Below are positions 51,792 through 59,812 of a DNA stretch of 64,000 nucleotides, in pieces (the stretch's first letter is position 1; the number at the start of each line of letters is the position of its first letter). The stretch spans positions 62,001-126,000 of the forward strand of contig JBEIQE010000004.1 of NCBI GenBank assembly GCA_040376705.1, read 5' to 3'. The notes beneath the pieces were generated by a model, which did no database searches, was not told the origin of the DNA, and worked only from the letters and a program-made list of their open reading frames with translations. The stretch comes from JBEIQE01 sp040376705 (GTDB lineage Bacteria > Pseudomonadota > Alphaproteobacteria > UBA2400). A program made the position numbers and the translations under genes.

Positions 51792-53627
51792 CTACTGCGG
51801 GATCTCAGTTGGTGACGACACAGGAGCAGGTTCGTATGGACTGAAGAACAGTAGGCCATTTACCTGCTGCACGACATTCCGCTCTGCAAACTTCTTGTAT
51901 TCAAACCGGTTCACCACCAGCCTGATCTTATAGCCCTCATGTGTAATTTCCCGGATAATGGAAGGGCCACGCTCACTACGAACGTTCGGCTGTACTGTTG
52001 CTGGCTCTGGCAGAGCGGCCAGCAAATCAATCTGCGCGACCTCTGCATCAGCCACGAAGACGGTCAGGCCGTTATCAGATGGCTTAAGCTCAATATTGCC
52101 GAATTTACGTTCTTGCGCCCCAGTAACCCGCTGGCTGCTATTAAGATTAAATGTGGTAATAGCTGCAAACCCATCAGTCGCAATGACTTTATTACCAATA
52201 TTAATAGGATTACTCGAGTTATAACTCATCGTTGGAAGCATCGATACATCCGGGGCCTCCAGATTAAGCTGGCTCATAACCTTTCCAATCCATTGGTAGC
52301 TACGTGGACCTTCAACGACAATATTCTTCATATAGTCTGGCAATTTATCCTGACGTGATGAAAAGTAGTTGAGGCGTTCGCGCAATTCGCGCAACTGCTG
52401 CCGCGAAGGCTGTGGCTGATCAGGCTGGAGCGGAGTTACAACACCATTCTCGCCCAATACGCCTATTTCTTTCATGACCTGTTCGAGTTTGGCTTGCTCA
52501 ACCTTCATGAGGTTACGCTCAGGCGAGAACGGACCTATTACAACCAGCAACAAACCAACACCAATAAGCAGTGGTACATAGGCACTGTTAAAGCGGATGC
52601 GATGCACATTGGAATAAAGAATACCGAAGATAGCGCTTAAGCCTACACCCAACCATGCGTAGTAGATGTAAGAAGAACCGGGGTTCATACGCAGGACCTC
52701 GGAAAAAGATAGCGCAGCCAGGACCAAGGCCAGGATAAAGTAGAAACGGCGGAAATACCGCGATACGGCATGTGTTGCCTGCAAGGGAGCAGCCAGACAG
52801 AAAAGAATGGCGGCACAGAACATGAGCTTGAAGTAGCTGATGCCAGCCAGCAGGCTCCAGTGACCCATCCGCGAGCCAGCCCACCAGTTACTGCGCCTAG
52901 AAGTGTCCATCATATCTGAGGGCAAGCCAAAGCGCAGCAGGTTGAATAACTGCAGGCTGAGCACAATCAGAAAACCGGGAATGAGGATATAATTGACAAC
53001 CAGCGTATAGGTCGGTCCGGGCGTAACCTCAGGAGCTGTAGGGTCAGTTTTTGAAATAAAACTCAGGCCAAATATGTAGGCGAAGAAAGCAGAGAACGCG
53101 AAGAGTGGCGTGCGCCCAAAGCTGAGGACTGCTTCAAAGCGCCCCATGAACAATATCTGCCAAACGCAAAGCAGCAGCATGAGGAACACAATAAAGCTCG
53201 CAAAATGCCCCACCAGCACATTACGCATGAACGACCAGCTGGCCTTATCCTCCATCTTTGACAAGGCAGGCGCACCCAACAGAACGAGTAAAAAGCCGAT
53301 TGATAAGAAGATACGACTCACCGGCTCGGTGGCTATCACCACTCCCAGCCATATAGCGGCTAGTAAAACCGCCTGCAGTGCGAACTGATAAATAAACCGG
53401 ACCTTGAGTGCTTCGCACACAACGGCCACAAAAGTGGAGCATGTAGAGAAACAGGTAAGCAGGAAAATGTAATTCTTCAGAGGGTTAGGGCCAAAAAAGC
53501 TTCCACGCGGCTCACTCAGCATTGTGCTTATGAGTATGGCAGCGGCAAACGCCGAGAGTATCGCATAGGGGAAACGGGATACAGTCTGCGCCAGTTTGGA
53601 AGTAAGAATGCCCGAAATTAATGTCAT
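51792..53627 (-). CDS. DUF4153 membrane protein, first copy
   Basis: This 611-residue protein has about eleven hydrophobic helices in its first ~370 residues and then a soluble C-terminal domain (LRERLNYFSSRQDKLPDYM, SYQWIGKVMSQLNLEAP, FNLNSSQRVTGAQERKFG). That arrangement and length match DUF4153. CGAGGAACAT precedes the ATG. The function of the family is unknown. A colinear paralog lies at 55.6-57.4 kb, on the same strand beyond the HxlR unit. Confidence 0.8.
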   Translation of the reverse strand: MTLISGILTSKLAQTVSRFPYAILSAFAAAILISTMLSEPRGSFFGPNPLKNYIFLLTCFSTCSTFVAVVCEALKVRFIYQFALQAVLLAAIWLGVVIATEPVSRIFLSIGFLLVLLGAPALSKMEDKASWSFMRNVLVGHFASFIVFLMLLLCVWQILFMGRFEAVLSFGRTPLFAFSAFFAYIFGLSFISKTDPTAPEVTPGPTYTLVVNYILIPGFLIVLSLQLFNLLRFGLPSDMMDTSRRSNWWAGSRMGHWSLLAGISYFKLMFCAAILFCLAAPLQATHAVSRYFRRFYFILALVLAALSFSEVLRMNPGSSYIYYAWLGVGLSAIFGILYSNVHRIRFNSAYVPLLIGVGLLLVVIGPFSPERNLMKVEQAKLEQVMKEIGVLGENGVVTPLQPDQPQPSRQQLRELRERLNYFSSRQDKLPDYMKNIVVEGPRSYQWIGKVMSQLNLEAPDVSMLPTMSYNSSNPINIGNKVIATDGFAAITTFNLNSSQRVTGAQERKFGNIELKPSDNGLTVFVADAEVAQIDLLAALPEPATVQPNVRSERGPSIIREITHEGYKIRLVVNRFEYKKFAERNVVQQVNGLLFFSPYEPAPVSSPTEIPQ

Positions 53628-53682
53628 ATGTTCCTCGCTTTACGCGCGAGCATATGCCAATTCGCATTATTTTCAATAACAA

Positions 53683-54438
53683 TCAGTACGCGAGCTTATA
53701 CGCATCCATCGAGAGTATACCCATCTCCATACTGCGATGCAGGGCTGTGGCTCGGCCATCGCCTGCGCCTAAAGCTACGAACAGCGGCAGGAAGTGCTCT
53801 TCGGTTGGGTGGTTATATTCGGCAAATGGAGCTAAGCGGCGGTAATCGAGCAGTGCGTCCACATCATTCGCCAGTAGTTTCTCATGCACCCAATCGGCAA
53901 ATTCAAGTGCAGCTTTACGCGCGTTGGCATCGGCACGGCCAATCTCATAAAGGTTATGCGTCAGGCTGCCCGAGCCGATGATCAGCACACCCTCGTCCCG
54001 CAGGGCTTTAAGCTTAAGCCCCAATTCGTAATGATGGCGTGGGCCAAGATGCGTTTGCAGGCTGAGCTGCGTGACCGGAATATCGGCTGCAGGATACATC
54101 AGCTTGAGCGGCACCCATGCGCCATGGTCGAGCCCACGAGTGGCATGGAGCTGTACCTCGGGTACTAATTCAGCCACACGCTTGGCCAGCTCTGGCGCAC
54201 CGGGGGCCGCGTAGCGCATATCATAAAGCTCGGCCGGAAAGCCACCGAAATCGTGGATTGTTTCGGGCTGCGCTACAGCCGAAACGGCGGGACTACGTGT
54301 ATTCCAGTGTGCTGAGGCCACCAGAATAGCCTTGGGCCGTTCGTGTTGAGCCCCCAGCCCGGCAATAAAATGCCGAGCTGGAATATCATCGATCACCAAC
54401 GATGGTGCACCGTGCGAGATGAAGAGACTAGGCAGCAA
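53683..54438 (-). CDS. Class III extradiol dioxygenase, YgiD type
   Basis: This 251-residue protein is of the LigB/DODA (4,5-DOPA dioxygenase) type: LFISHGAPSLVIDDIPA at the start, VASAHWNTRSPAV, GLDHGAWVPLKLMYP and IIGSGSLTHNLYEI. The His in SHG, AHW and DHGAW form the non-haem metal site. Such enzymes open catechol rings. The gene overlaps the nitroreductase by 11 bases, so the two respond together, probably to aromatic or quinone compounds under the HxlR regulator. Confidence 0.9.
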   Translation of the reverse strand: MLPSLFISHGAPSLVIDDIPARHFIAGLGAQHERPKAILVASAHWNTRSPAVSAVAQPETIHDFGGFPAELYDMRYAAPGAPELAKRVAELVPEVQLHATRGLDHGAWVPLKLMYPAADIPVTQLSLQTHLGPRHHYELGLKLKALRDEGVLIIGSGSLTHNLYEIGRADANARKAALEFADWVHEKLLANDVDALLDYRRLAPFAEYNHPTEEHFLPLFVALGAGDGRATALHRSMEMGILSMDAYKLAY

Positions 54439-55036
54439 AGCGGTCCTTAATCACAACATCCTCAAGCTTGAGTTGACCGCCGCGTGGATTTGCCGCCTTA
54501 ACCGGCTTACCGATTGCCAACATCATACCAATTACATGATCAGCTGGCAGGTTGATAAGCTGGGCCACCTTCTCGGCATCAAACCCGATCATGGGTGAGC
54601 TGTCGTAGCCCATGGCCTTGGCGGCAAGCATCAGCGTCTGCGCGGCCATTCCCACAGAACGCATAGCCTCATCGCGCTGTACTTGATCGCGGCCACCATA
54701 AAACTGGCCAATCATGGGCACGAGTACTTTTTGGGCCTCGGGTGCTGCATCTCGCCAATAACGCTCTGGCTGCTTTTCCCATGCTTTTACATCGGCAGTG
54801 AGGACCAGCAGTAATGAGGCATCCGTTACCTGCGCCTGGTTCCATGCGGCAGCTTTAATCTCGCCCCGTAAAGCAGCATCCGTCACATTAACGAAGCGCC
54901 AGTGCTGGATATTGAACGAGGTGGGCGACTTGATGGCGGCGGCAAGCAATGTCTGCACTTCAGTATCACTTAATTTATGTGCGGGGTCATAGTGCTTGAC
55001 CGAGCGGCGCTGATCTACGGCATCAAACAGGTCCAT
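54428..55036 (-). CDS. Nitroreductase-family flavoprotein
   Basis: This 202-residue protein has the nitroreductase pattern: QRRSVKHYDPAHKLSDTEV at the start (Arg/Ser bind FMN), SPTSFNIQHWRFVNV, LMLAAKAMGYDSSPMIGFD and VIGMMLAIGKPVKAANPRGG. These FMN enzymes reduce nitroaromatics or quinones with NAD(P)H. It is divergent from an HxlR regulator, with palindromes between; in Bacillus the YodB/HypR regulators control similar genes. Confidence 0.92.
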   Translation of the reverse strand: MDLFDAVDQRRSVKHYDPAHKLSDTEVQTLLAAAIKSPTSFNIQHWRFVNVTDAALRGEIKAAAWNQAQVTDASLLLVLTADVKAWEKQPERYWRDAAPEAQKVLVPMIGQFYGGRDQVQRDEAMRSVGMAAQTLMLAAKAMGYDSSPMIGFDAEKVAQLINLPADHVIGMMLAIGKPVKAANPRGGQLKLEDVVIKDRFAA

Positions 55037-55074
55037 TTTATTTTCCTTTTTCCGGTTACTGACGACTTGTCAGG

Positions 55075-55103
55075 GTTACATATAGTAACTATGTTGTAAT
55101 AGT
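55075..55103. promoter_or_regulatory. Two palindromes between nitroreductase and HxlR genes
   Basis: GTTAC-ATATA-GTAAC (55075-55089) and ACTAT-GTTGTA-ATAGT (55088-55103) are perfect 5-base inverted repeats side by side in the 110-base divergent gap. The second resembles the operators of YodB-type HxlR regulators as I recall them. They are likely binding sites for the adjacent HxlR protein. Confidence 0.5.
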
Positions 55104-55146
55104 AAAGTATGCACCAATATGTAACCAATTACCCAGAGGTAACCAT

Positions 55147-55572
55147 ATGACTCCCCCGCTCGACACCACCCCCAGCGCCAAATCCGTTGCTAATGCTGCA
55201 ACCAACCAGTGCGTGAACCTGCCCGAGAGCCCGAACGGCTGCCCGATGGACGCGATGCTACGCCTCATCTCGGGCCCATGGACGGCGTATATCATGTGGA
55301 ACCTGCATCAAAGCGGCCCCACGCGCTTTGGCGAGCTCAAGCGCAATGTGGGCGATATTTCGGCCAAGGTACTGACCGAGCGCCTGCGCATGCTCGAAGA
55401 ATCCGGCGTGATCAGCCGTACCTACACGCCCACCATTCCGCCCAAAGTGGTATACGAGCTGACAAGTTCAGGCGAAGACCTCATGAAGATCTTCGAGCAG
55501 CTGCATAATCTTGCTGTGGCCTGGACCAAGCCCCTGCCCGCCAGCAAGCGTACCAAGAAGCGCGCCAGCTAG
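55147..55572 (+). CDS. HxlR-family transcriptional regulator
   Basis: This 141-residue winged-helix protein has the HxlR core: CPMDAMLRLISGPWTAYIMW, RFGELKRNVGDISAKVLTERL and LEESGVISRTYTP. Cys32, just before the first helix (NGCPMD), lines up with the redox-active Cys of YodB/HypR/QorR, and Cys22 is also present, so it may sense electrophiles by thiol modification. CCAGAGGTAACC precedes the ATG. Its stop TAG shares the palindrome CTAG with the converging DUF4153 gene. Confidence 0.9.
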   Translation: MTPPLDTTPSAKSVANAATNQCVNLPESPNGCPMDAMLRLISGPWTAYIMWNLHQSGPTRFGELKRNVGDISAKVLTERLRMLEESGVISRTYTPTIPPKVVYELTSSGEDLMKIFEQLHNLAVAWTKPLPASKRTKKRAS

Positions 55573-57371
55573 TTCTGCTTGAACAGCACATACCCGCTCA
55601 CCGAGTTAAGGTGCCAAACTGCATTCTTGCGCTCGAGCGTCATGTTGGTAATGAGCAGGCGCATAGTGGCCGTGCCAAGCGTAACATCTTTAACCAGCAT
55701 CGGCGTGCTGACTGAATATTCCTGCTCATCCAGCGGCTGCGGTAACAGCGCCATAACATCAACCGCAGCTTCATTCTGACCCTGCACCACAAGGAATTTA
55801 TCGTCCTTGAAAGTGAAGCTCAGCTGAAGCTTGCTGAACACCTCCTGCGTTGAGCTGAGGATTTGATGCGGATAGGTGCTGAAGGGTAATAACCAGTTGT
55901 AACCGCTGATATCCAGCGGCCCGTTGCGCTGCCCACCGAACAGAATTTCATCCGCCTGATAATAGATGCTGCCCGGTGCTTCCTGCATACCAAAGCGCAT
56001 ACGATCGTAGCTATCGATATAGCGAAGCTGCCACTTGCGCATAATCGCTTCGCCCCAGGTACTGGCATTTACATGATCTATGTTTTTATAGGGCACCAGA
56101 TACTCAGGCAAACGCTCATCGCGGCGGTCTTTGAAATAATCAAGCAGACTGCTGAGGTTATTGCGCAGCTCCCAGCTGGCCTCTGGCTTTTCGCCGGGCT
56201 CGACGATACCGCCGGGCTGCAAGATGTTAAGGCTAGTGAGCAGTTCCTGTAGTCGCATGTTCTGGCTGCGATAACTCACGCTCTCGGCACTCCAGGGGCC
56301 GAGGCTGGCAAAAGCCAATATTACCGCCAGCGCTGTGGGCGCATGCCCCAGTTTAACATCGCCCCGCCGCAGCATCACCAGCGCGGCCATGGCCAGCGCC
56401 CACAGCCCTCCGAGTAGCGCCATATAGCGGTTTTCGGTAATGCCGTATTCGCCTACCCGCACCAGCACCGCCCAGAAGAGCAGACCCAGCATGGGAATAA
56501 GCAGAAGGAAAAAGTTTTTCTCAAACCACCGCACCATGAAATTGCCGCTCGCACGCATAGGATACAGCAAAAAGTGCAAAGCGATGCCCGCCGCCGAAAA
56601 GCCCATGACCATCCAGCCGACGCTGGCAATAGGCGAGGCGTTGAGCAGCAGAACACTGATGCCATAGGCTGCAACCAGCGCACCAAAAACAAGTAATACC
56701 GGTAATGCGACAAAGCTGAGGACGAAAGCCAGTGGCAACGGCATCATGGGCGGTGCATTCAACTGCTGTGGCAGCTTGGGCATGAAAGTGATGGTATAAA
56801 CCGGCCAGAACACGGCAAAAGCCAGAATTATAGCAGTGCCGAACCACTCGGCTTCGCTCTCAAGGCCAAAGAGGCTGGCAAGCGCATACAAAATGGCGCT
56901 CGCACCCGCCACCAGCATAAGGGCGGCCATACCCGCGATACCAAGGCCCAAAAAGCTTTGCTGGTTGAATTGCCATAGCGCATCATTACTCGCGCCACCA
57001 AAAGCGGGGGCAACAACACAAAAACCAAACAGCGCAAAACCAAACAGCCAGTGCGGCAGACCCATGCTGGTGCCGATGATGACACTCCAGCTAACAACAG
57101 CCGCCAGCACCATGGCGCAAGCGAGAAAGCGTTGTCTGAATGCCCAACCCTTGGCCTCGGCCACCAGCTCGGTTGCCAGCAGCGCAAAGAAAGACGCGAA
57201 GCAGACGAAAAGAATAACCTCGGCCTGATCGAGATCGGTAAACTTATGTGTCTCCAGAATACTGATAATGGCAAAGCAAAGGGCTGCCAGCATGGCGGCT
57301 GGAAAGCGGCGGATGGCAGCCGCGAGTACATCAAACTTGGGACTGGTGAAGGTAAAACTGCTGCTGTCCAT
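55569..57371 (-). CDS. DUF4153 membrane protein, second copy
   Basis: This 600-residue protein is colinear with the DUF4153 gene at 51.8-53.6 kb: about eleven helices in the N-terminal ~370 residues (starting FPAAMLAALCFAIISIL), and a soluble C-terminal part (LRNNLSSLLDYFKDRRDERL, TWGEAIMRKWQLRYIDSYD, FSTYPHQILSSTQEVFSKL). ACGGGAG precedes its start. The two copies are separated by three unrelated genes. Function unknown. Confidence 0.8.
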   Translation of the reverse strand: MDSSSFTFTSPKFDVLAAAIRRFPAAMLAALCFAIISILETHKFTDLDQAEVILFVCFASFFALLATELVAEAKGWAFRQRFLACAMVLAAVVSWSVIIGTSMGLPHWLFGFALFGFCVVAPAFGGASNDALWQFNQQSFLGLGIAGMAALMLVAGASAILYALASLFGLESEAEWFGTAIILAFAVFWPVYTITFMPKLPQQLNAPPMMPLPLAFVLSFVALPVLLVFGALVAAYGISVLLLNASPIASVGWMVMGFSAAGIALHFLLYPMRASGNFMVRWFEKNFFLLLIPMLGLLFWAVLVRVGEYGITENRYMALLGGLWALAMAALVMLRRGDVKLGHAPTALAVILAFASLGPWSAESVSYRSQNMRLQELLTSLNILQPGGIVEPGEKPEASWELRNNLSSLLDYFKDRRDERLPEYLVPYKNIDHVNASTWGEAIMRKWQLRYIDSYDRMRFGMQEAPGSIYYQADEILFGGQRNGPLDISGYNWLLPFSTYPHQILSSTQEVFSKLQLSFTFKDDKFLVVQGQNEAAVDVMALLPQPLDEQEYSVSTPMLVKDVTLGTATMRLLITNMTLERKNAVWHLNSVSGYVLFKQN

Positions 57372-57396
57372 TGTTATCTCCCGTTGCGGTAGCAGC

Positions 57397-57969
57397 TTAG
57401 GGACTTGGTGCAGGCCTCACAAGAGGCTGCGGGCGATACTGGCGAATAAACGCCACCTGCTCGGGTACACAGAACACTTCATCGCGTACGGCGCTAATGC
57501 TGTCCATGGCGGTTTGGGCGGGCACGCCGCGCTCGATCAACAGCATGGCGGCGCACATGGCCGTGCGGCCAATACCACCCATGCAGTGAATGAGCAGGGA
57601 TTCGCCCTTGTTCAGCTGCTGGTGCATGGCGGTTTTACCCGCCTGCCATTTGCGCATGTACTCGGCATCCGGCACGGCATCATTCGGCAGGTAGATATGA
57701 TGCCAGCTCATGCCCTGCTGCTGGATAGACGGGCCGAGCGTGGGCACACCCAAGGCCACAAGCTCGGCAGGCTCCAAAAGTGTAAGCACGCCATGCGCGC
57801 CCCAGGCTTTTACGGCCTGCAGGTCGAGGCCCAGATCACGGTCCCACGCACCGGTCATGGCGGTTTGCTGTTTCTTACCAGGGCAGAAAGTAAGCCCCAA
57901 GCGACCACCACTCGGCACCGCAACGCTATCGATGCGAAGCGGATGCGTGATGCTGGTACGAATGCTCAT
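57397..57969 (-). CDS. Dual-specificity / tyrosine phosphatase
   Basis: This 190-residue protein has the Cys-x5-Arg phosphatase loop, HCMGGIGRTAMC, with Cys129 and Arg135. A general-acid Asp could be in LPNDAVPDAE (about residue 97). The build matches cyclin-dependent-kinase-inhibitor-3-like or dual-specificity phosphatases found in bacteria. Substrate unknown. It starts 3 bases after the phaR stop, so it may belong to polyhydroxyalkanoate control. Confidence 0.85.
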   Translation of the reverse strand: MSIRTSITHPLRIDSVAVPSGGRLGLTFCPGKKQQTAMTGAWDRDLGLDLQAVKAWGAHGVLTLLEPAELVALGVPTLGPSIQQQGMSWHHIYLPNDAVPDAEYMRKWQAGKTAMHQQLNKGESLLIHCMGGIGRTAMCAAMLLIERGVPAQTAMDSISAVRDEVFCVPEQVAFIRQYRPQPLVRPAPSP

Positions 57970-57972
57970 GGT

Positions 57973-58557
57973 TTATTTGCGGCCTTTGACGATATCGCCA
58001 ATCTGGCGCTGCAGCTGGTCGAGCTGCTTTTGCAGCTCATCCAGCGACTTCTCGCTCTCGGCTTTCATGCGTTCACCCGCGGTCATGCCGGCACCGCTGC
58101 TGGCTTCGAGAGGGTTGAACATCTTCATGGTGCGCTCGAACATGGCCGAGTTCTGCTTGGCCATTTCCTCAAGACCACCGATGGGGAAAATACCGCCCGT
58201 CACGCTCTGCATGATGTTGCGCATTTTTTCCTGATTACCGGTAAAGCTCTGCATCGAGTGCTCGAGATACTTGCCCAGTACCTGATCAAGGTTGCCGCCA
58301 TAGAAACCGATGATCTGGCGCAGGAACGGAACCGGCAGCATGCCGGTGCCGCTGTTTTCGGCTTCCATAATGATCTGGGTGAGCACGCTGCGGGTGATGT
58401 CGTCACCGGTCTTGGCGTCGTACACGTTAAACTCTGTTCCCTCGCGCACCATGGCGGCAAGGTTCTCGAGAGTTACATAAGTGCTGGTCGCCGTATTGTA
58501 GAGGCGGCGGTTAGCATACTTCTTGATCGTGACGGTTGATGATTTGCGATCGGCCAT
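57973..58557 (-). CDS. phaR: Polyhydroxyalkanoate synthesis repressor PhaR
   Basis: This 194-residue protein has the PHB/PHA accumulation regulator DNA-binding domain (TIKKYANRRLYNTATSTYVT, LAAMVREGTEFNVYDAKTG), followed by PHB-binding repeats (TRSVLTQIIMEAEN, PFLRQIIGFYGGNLDQVLGK) and a C-terminal coiled coil (SLDELQKQLDQLQRQIGDI). PhaR represses phasin genes and releases when it binds polymer granules. CAGGAG lies upstream. It sits 0.8 kb from the phasin/phaC pair, as expected. Confidence 0.95.
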   Translation of the reverse strand: MADRKSSTVTIKKYANRRLYNTATSTYVTLENLAAMVREGTEFNVYDAKTGDDITRSVLTQIIMEAENSGTGMLPVPFLRQIIGFYGGNLDQVLGKYLEHSMQSFTGNQEKMRNIMQSVTGGIFPIGGLEEMAKQNSAMFERTMKMFNPLEASSGAGMTAGERMKAESEKSLDELQKQLDQLQRQIGDIVKGRK

Positions 58558-58587
58558 AAGTTGCTCCTGGATTCGTTAACGTAATTA

Positions 58588-59343
58588 TTAACCAGCAAAC
58601 CAGAGTTGTATACCCTGAAATAGAAACACTGCACCCAATATAAGGAGAATGCGCCCGCCCCACAGCCGGAACTGCTCGTTCGAGAGCTTTTCGAGCGGTT
58701 TAGCAGCGAGCGAGTTGCCAGCCATGGCAGCGATGATAACGCATGGGTAAACCCATAACGGAAGCACCGACAGCTCCTCTGCACTCGCCAGAATACCACC
58801 GAAATAAATGAGTTTGGTAATATGCCCGACCGACTGACAGGCCGCCTTGGTGGCCACCTGTTCGCGCCGGTCGAGCGGGCTGTAGACATAAAACTGGTCC
58901 AGCATCGCACCCGAAATGCCGGAGACCAGCTGCGTGCCAGTCACAATAAACCCGCAGAACAAGGCCTGCCCACGCTTGGTAATATCGAGCCGCAAACTCT
59001 TTGGCATGGCGTATTGCATGAATGGCAACAAGCCCATGACGATGAGCACCATGGTTTTATCCGGCATGAACTGCACCAGCGTGAACAGGATGAGTACGAG
59101 GATTGAGCCCGCAAAACTGAGCAGGAAGATATCCCGCCGCAGATGCTTGCGCCACAACCATGCCCGCCACGCGTTACTCACCAGCTGGATAATGCCATGC
59201 AACACCATCGCCGCGCCCACAGGCAGCAAATGCACCAGAATACCCATGAGGATTATACCGCCCGCCATGCCAAACAGCCCCGAGATAAAGGCGGTAAACA
59301 GTGTAGAGGCGATAAGCAGGAGTGCTAAGAGGGCTGGACTCAT
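58588..59343 (-). CDS. TauE/SafE-family membrane transporter
   Basis: The ATG at 59343 gives a 251-residue protein with about seven helices. The longer frame up to 59619 reads antisense into the phasin gene and is not used. Family marks are ISGLFGMAGGIILMGILVHLLPVG and the repeat-like second half (VTGTQLVSGISGAMLDQFYV). TauE/SafE proteins export or import sulfur-containing or organic anions. It lies between phaR and the phasin gene, a location without a known functional reason. Confidence 0.85.
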   Translation of the reverse strand: MSPALLALLLIASTLFTAFISGLFGMAGGIILMGILVHLLPVGAAMVLHGIIQLVSNAWRAWLWRKHLRRDIFLLSFAGSILVLILFTLVQFMPDKTMVLIVMGLLPFMQYAMPKSLRLDITKRGQALFCGFIVTGTQLVSGISGAMLDQFYVYSPLDRREQVATKAACQSVGHITKLIYFGGILASAEELSVLPLWVYPCVIIAAMAGNSLAAKPLEKLSNEQFRLWGGRILLILGAVFLFQGIQLWFAG

Positions 59344-59371
59344 GCCAGCTGTATAGCTTATTTTGGAGAGT

Positions 59372-59812
59372 ATGAAGACCCCTCTCCCGCCCGAATTCGA
59401 TGCCATGGCCCAACGCTTTGTCGAGCTGTGGCAGGAGCAATGGCTCCACTTTGCCAACAACAAAGATACGGCCAGCGCCATGCAGAAGCTTACCGAGCTG
59501 ATGGTGCCACCATCCAACCTCAACCGCTTTTTCCCACAGGGTGGCGAGCATGACAGTACGGCGCCCTTCAAGCAGGCAGCAGCAAAGGCAACAGCATCTG
59601 GGGCCAAGGCCGCTGCCACTACACTTGATGCTATCGCTCAGCAGCTGGCTGAGCTCGCCCATCGGGTTGATGCTCTCAGTGAGCAGCTGGATGCCGCAGC
59701 TGGCAAACAGCCTGAACCCCGAGCTGCAAAGCCTCGCGCAAAATCTGCGACAGCTGCCCCCAAGCCTGCTCGGGCCCGCACTGGCACAGGCAGCAAGCGC
59801 AAATCTAAGTAA
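59372..59812 (+). CDS. Phasin-like / PHA synthase small subunit candidate
   Basis: The ATG at 59372 lies close after GGAG (a TTG at 59363 is in frame). The 146-residue product opens EFDAMAQRFVELWQEQWLHF, has a helical middle (LDAIAQQLAELAHRVDALSEQLDAA) and a basic Ala/Pro/Lys tail (PRAAKPRAKSATAAPKPA). This is phasin-like in composition and may correspond to a small subunit such as PhaE/PhaR of class III/IV synthases. It overlaps the phaC gene by about 263 bases in another frame. Family call by context more than by sequence. Confidence 0.6.
   Translation: MKTPLPPEFDAMAQRFVELWQEQWLHFANNKDTASAMQKLTELMVPPSNLNRFFPQGGEHDSTAPFKQAAAKATASGAKAAATTLDAIAQQLAELAHRVDALSEQLDAAAGKQPEPRAAKPRAKSATAAPKPARARTGTGSKRKSK

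Noticed and set aside
58575..58596. CtrA site near the phaR start
   Set aside because: TTAA-N8-TTAA has the wrong spacing.
58588..59619. Longer TauE/SafE protein with about 92 extra residues
   Set aside because: The extension is antisense to the phasin gene, Ser/Cys-rich and not hydrophobic like the family; the ATG at 59343 fits.
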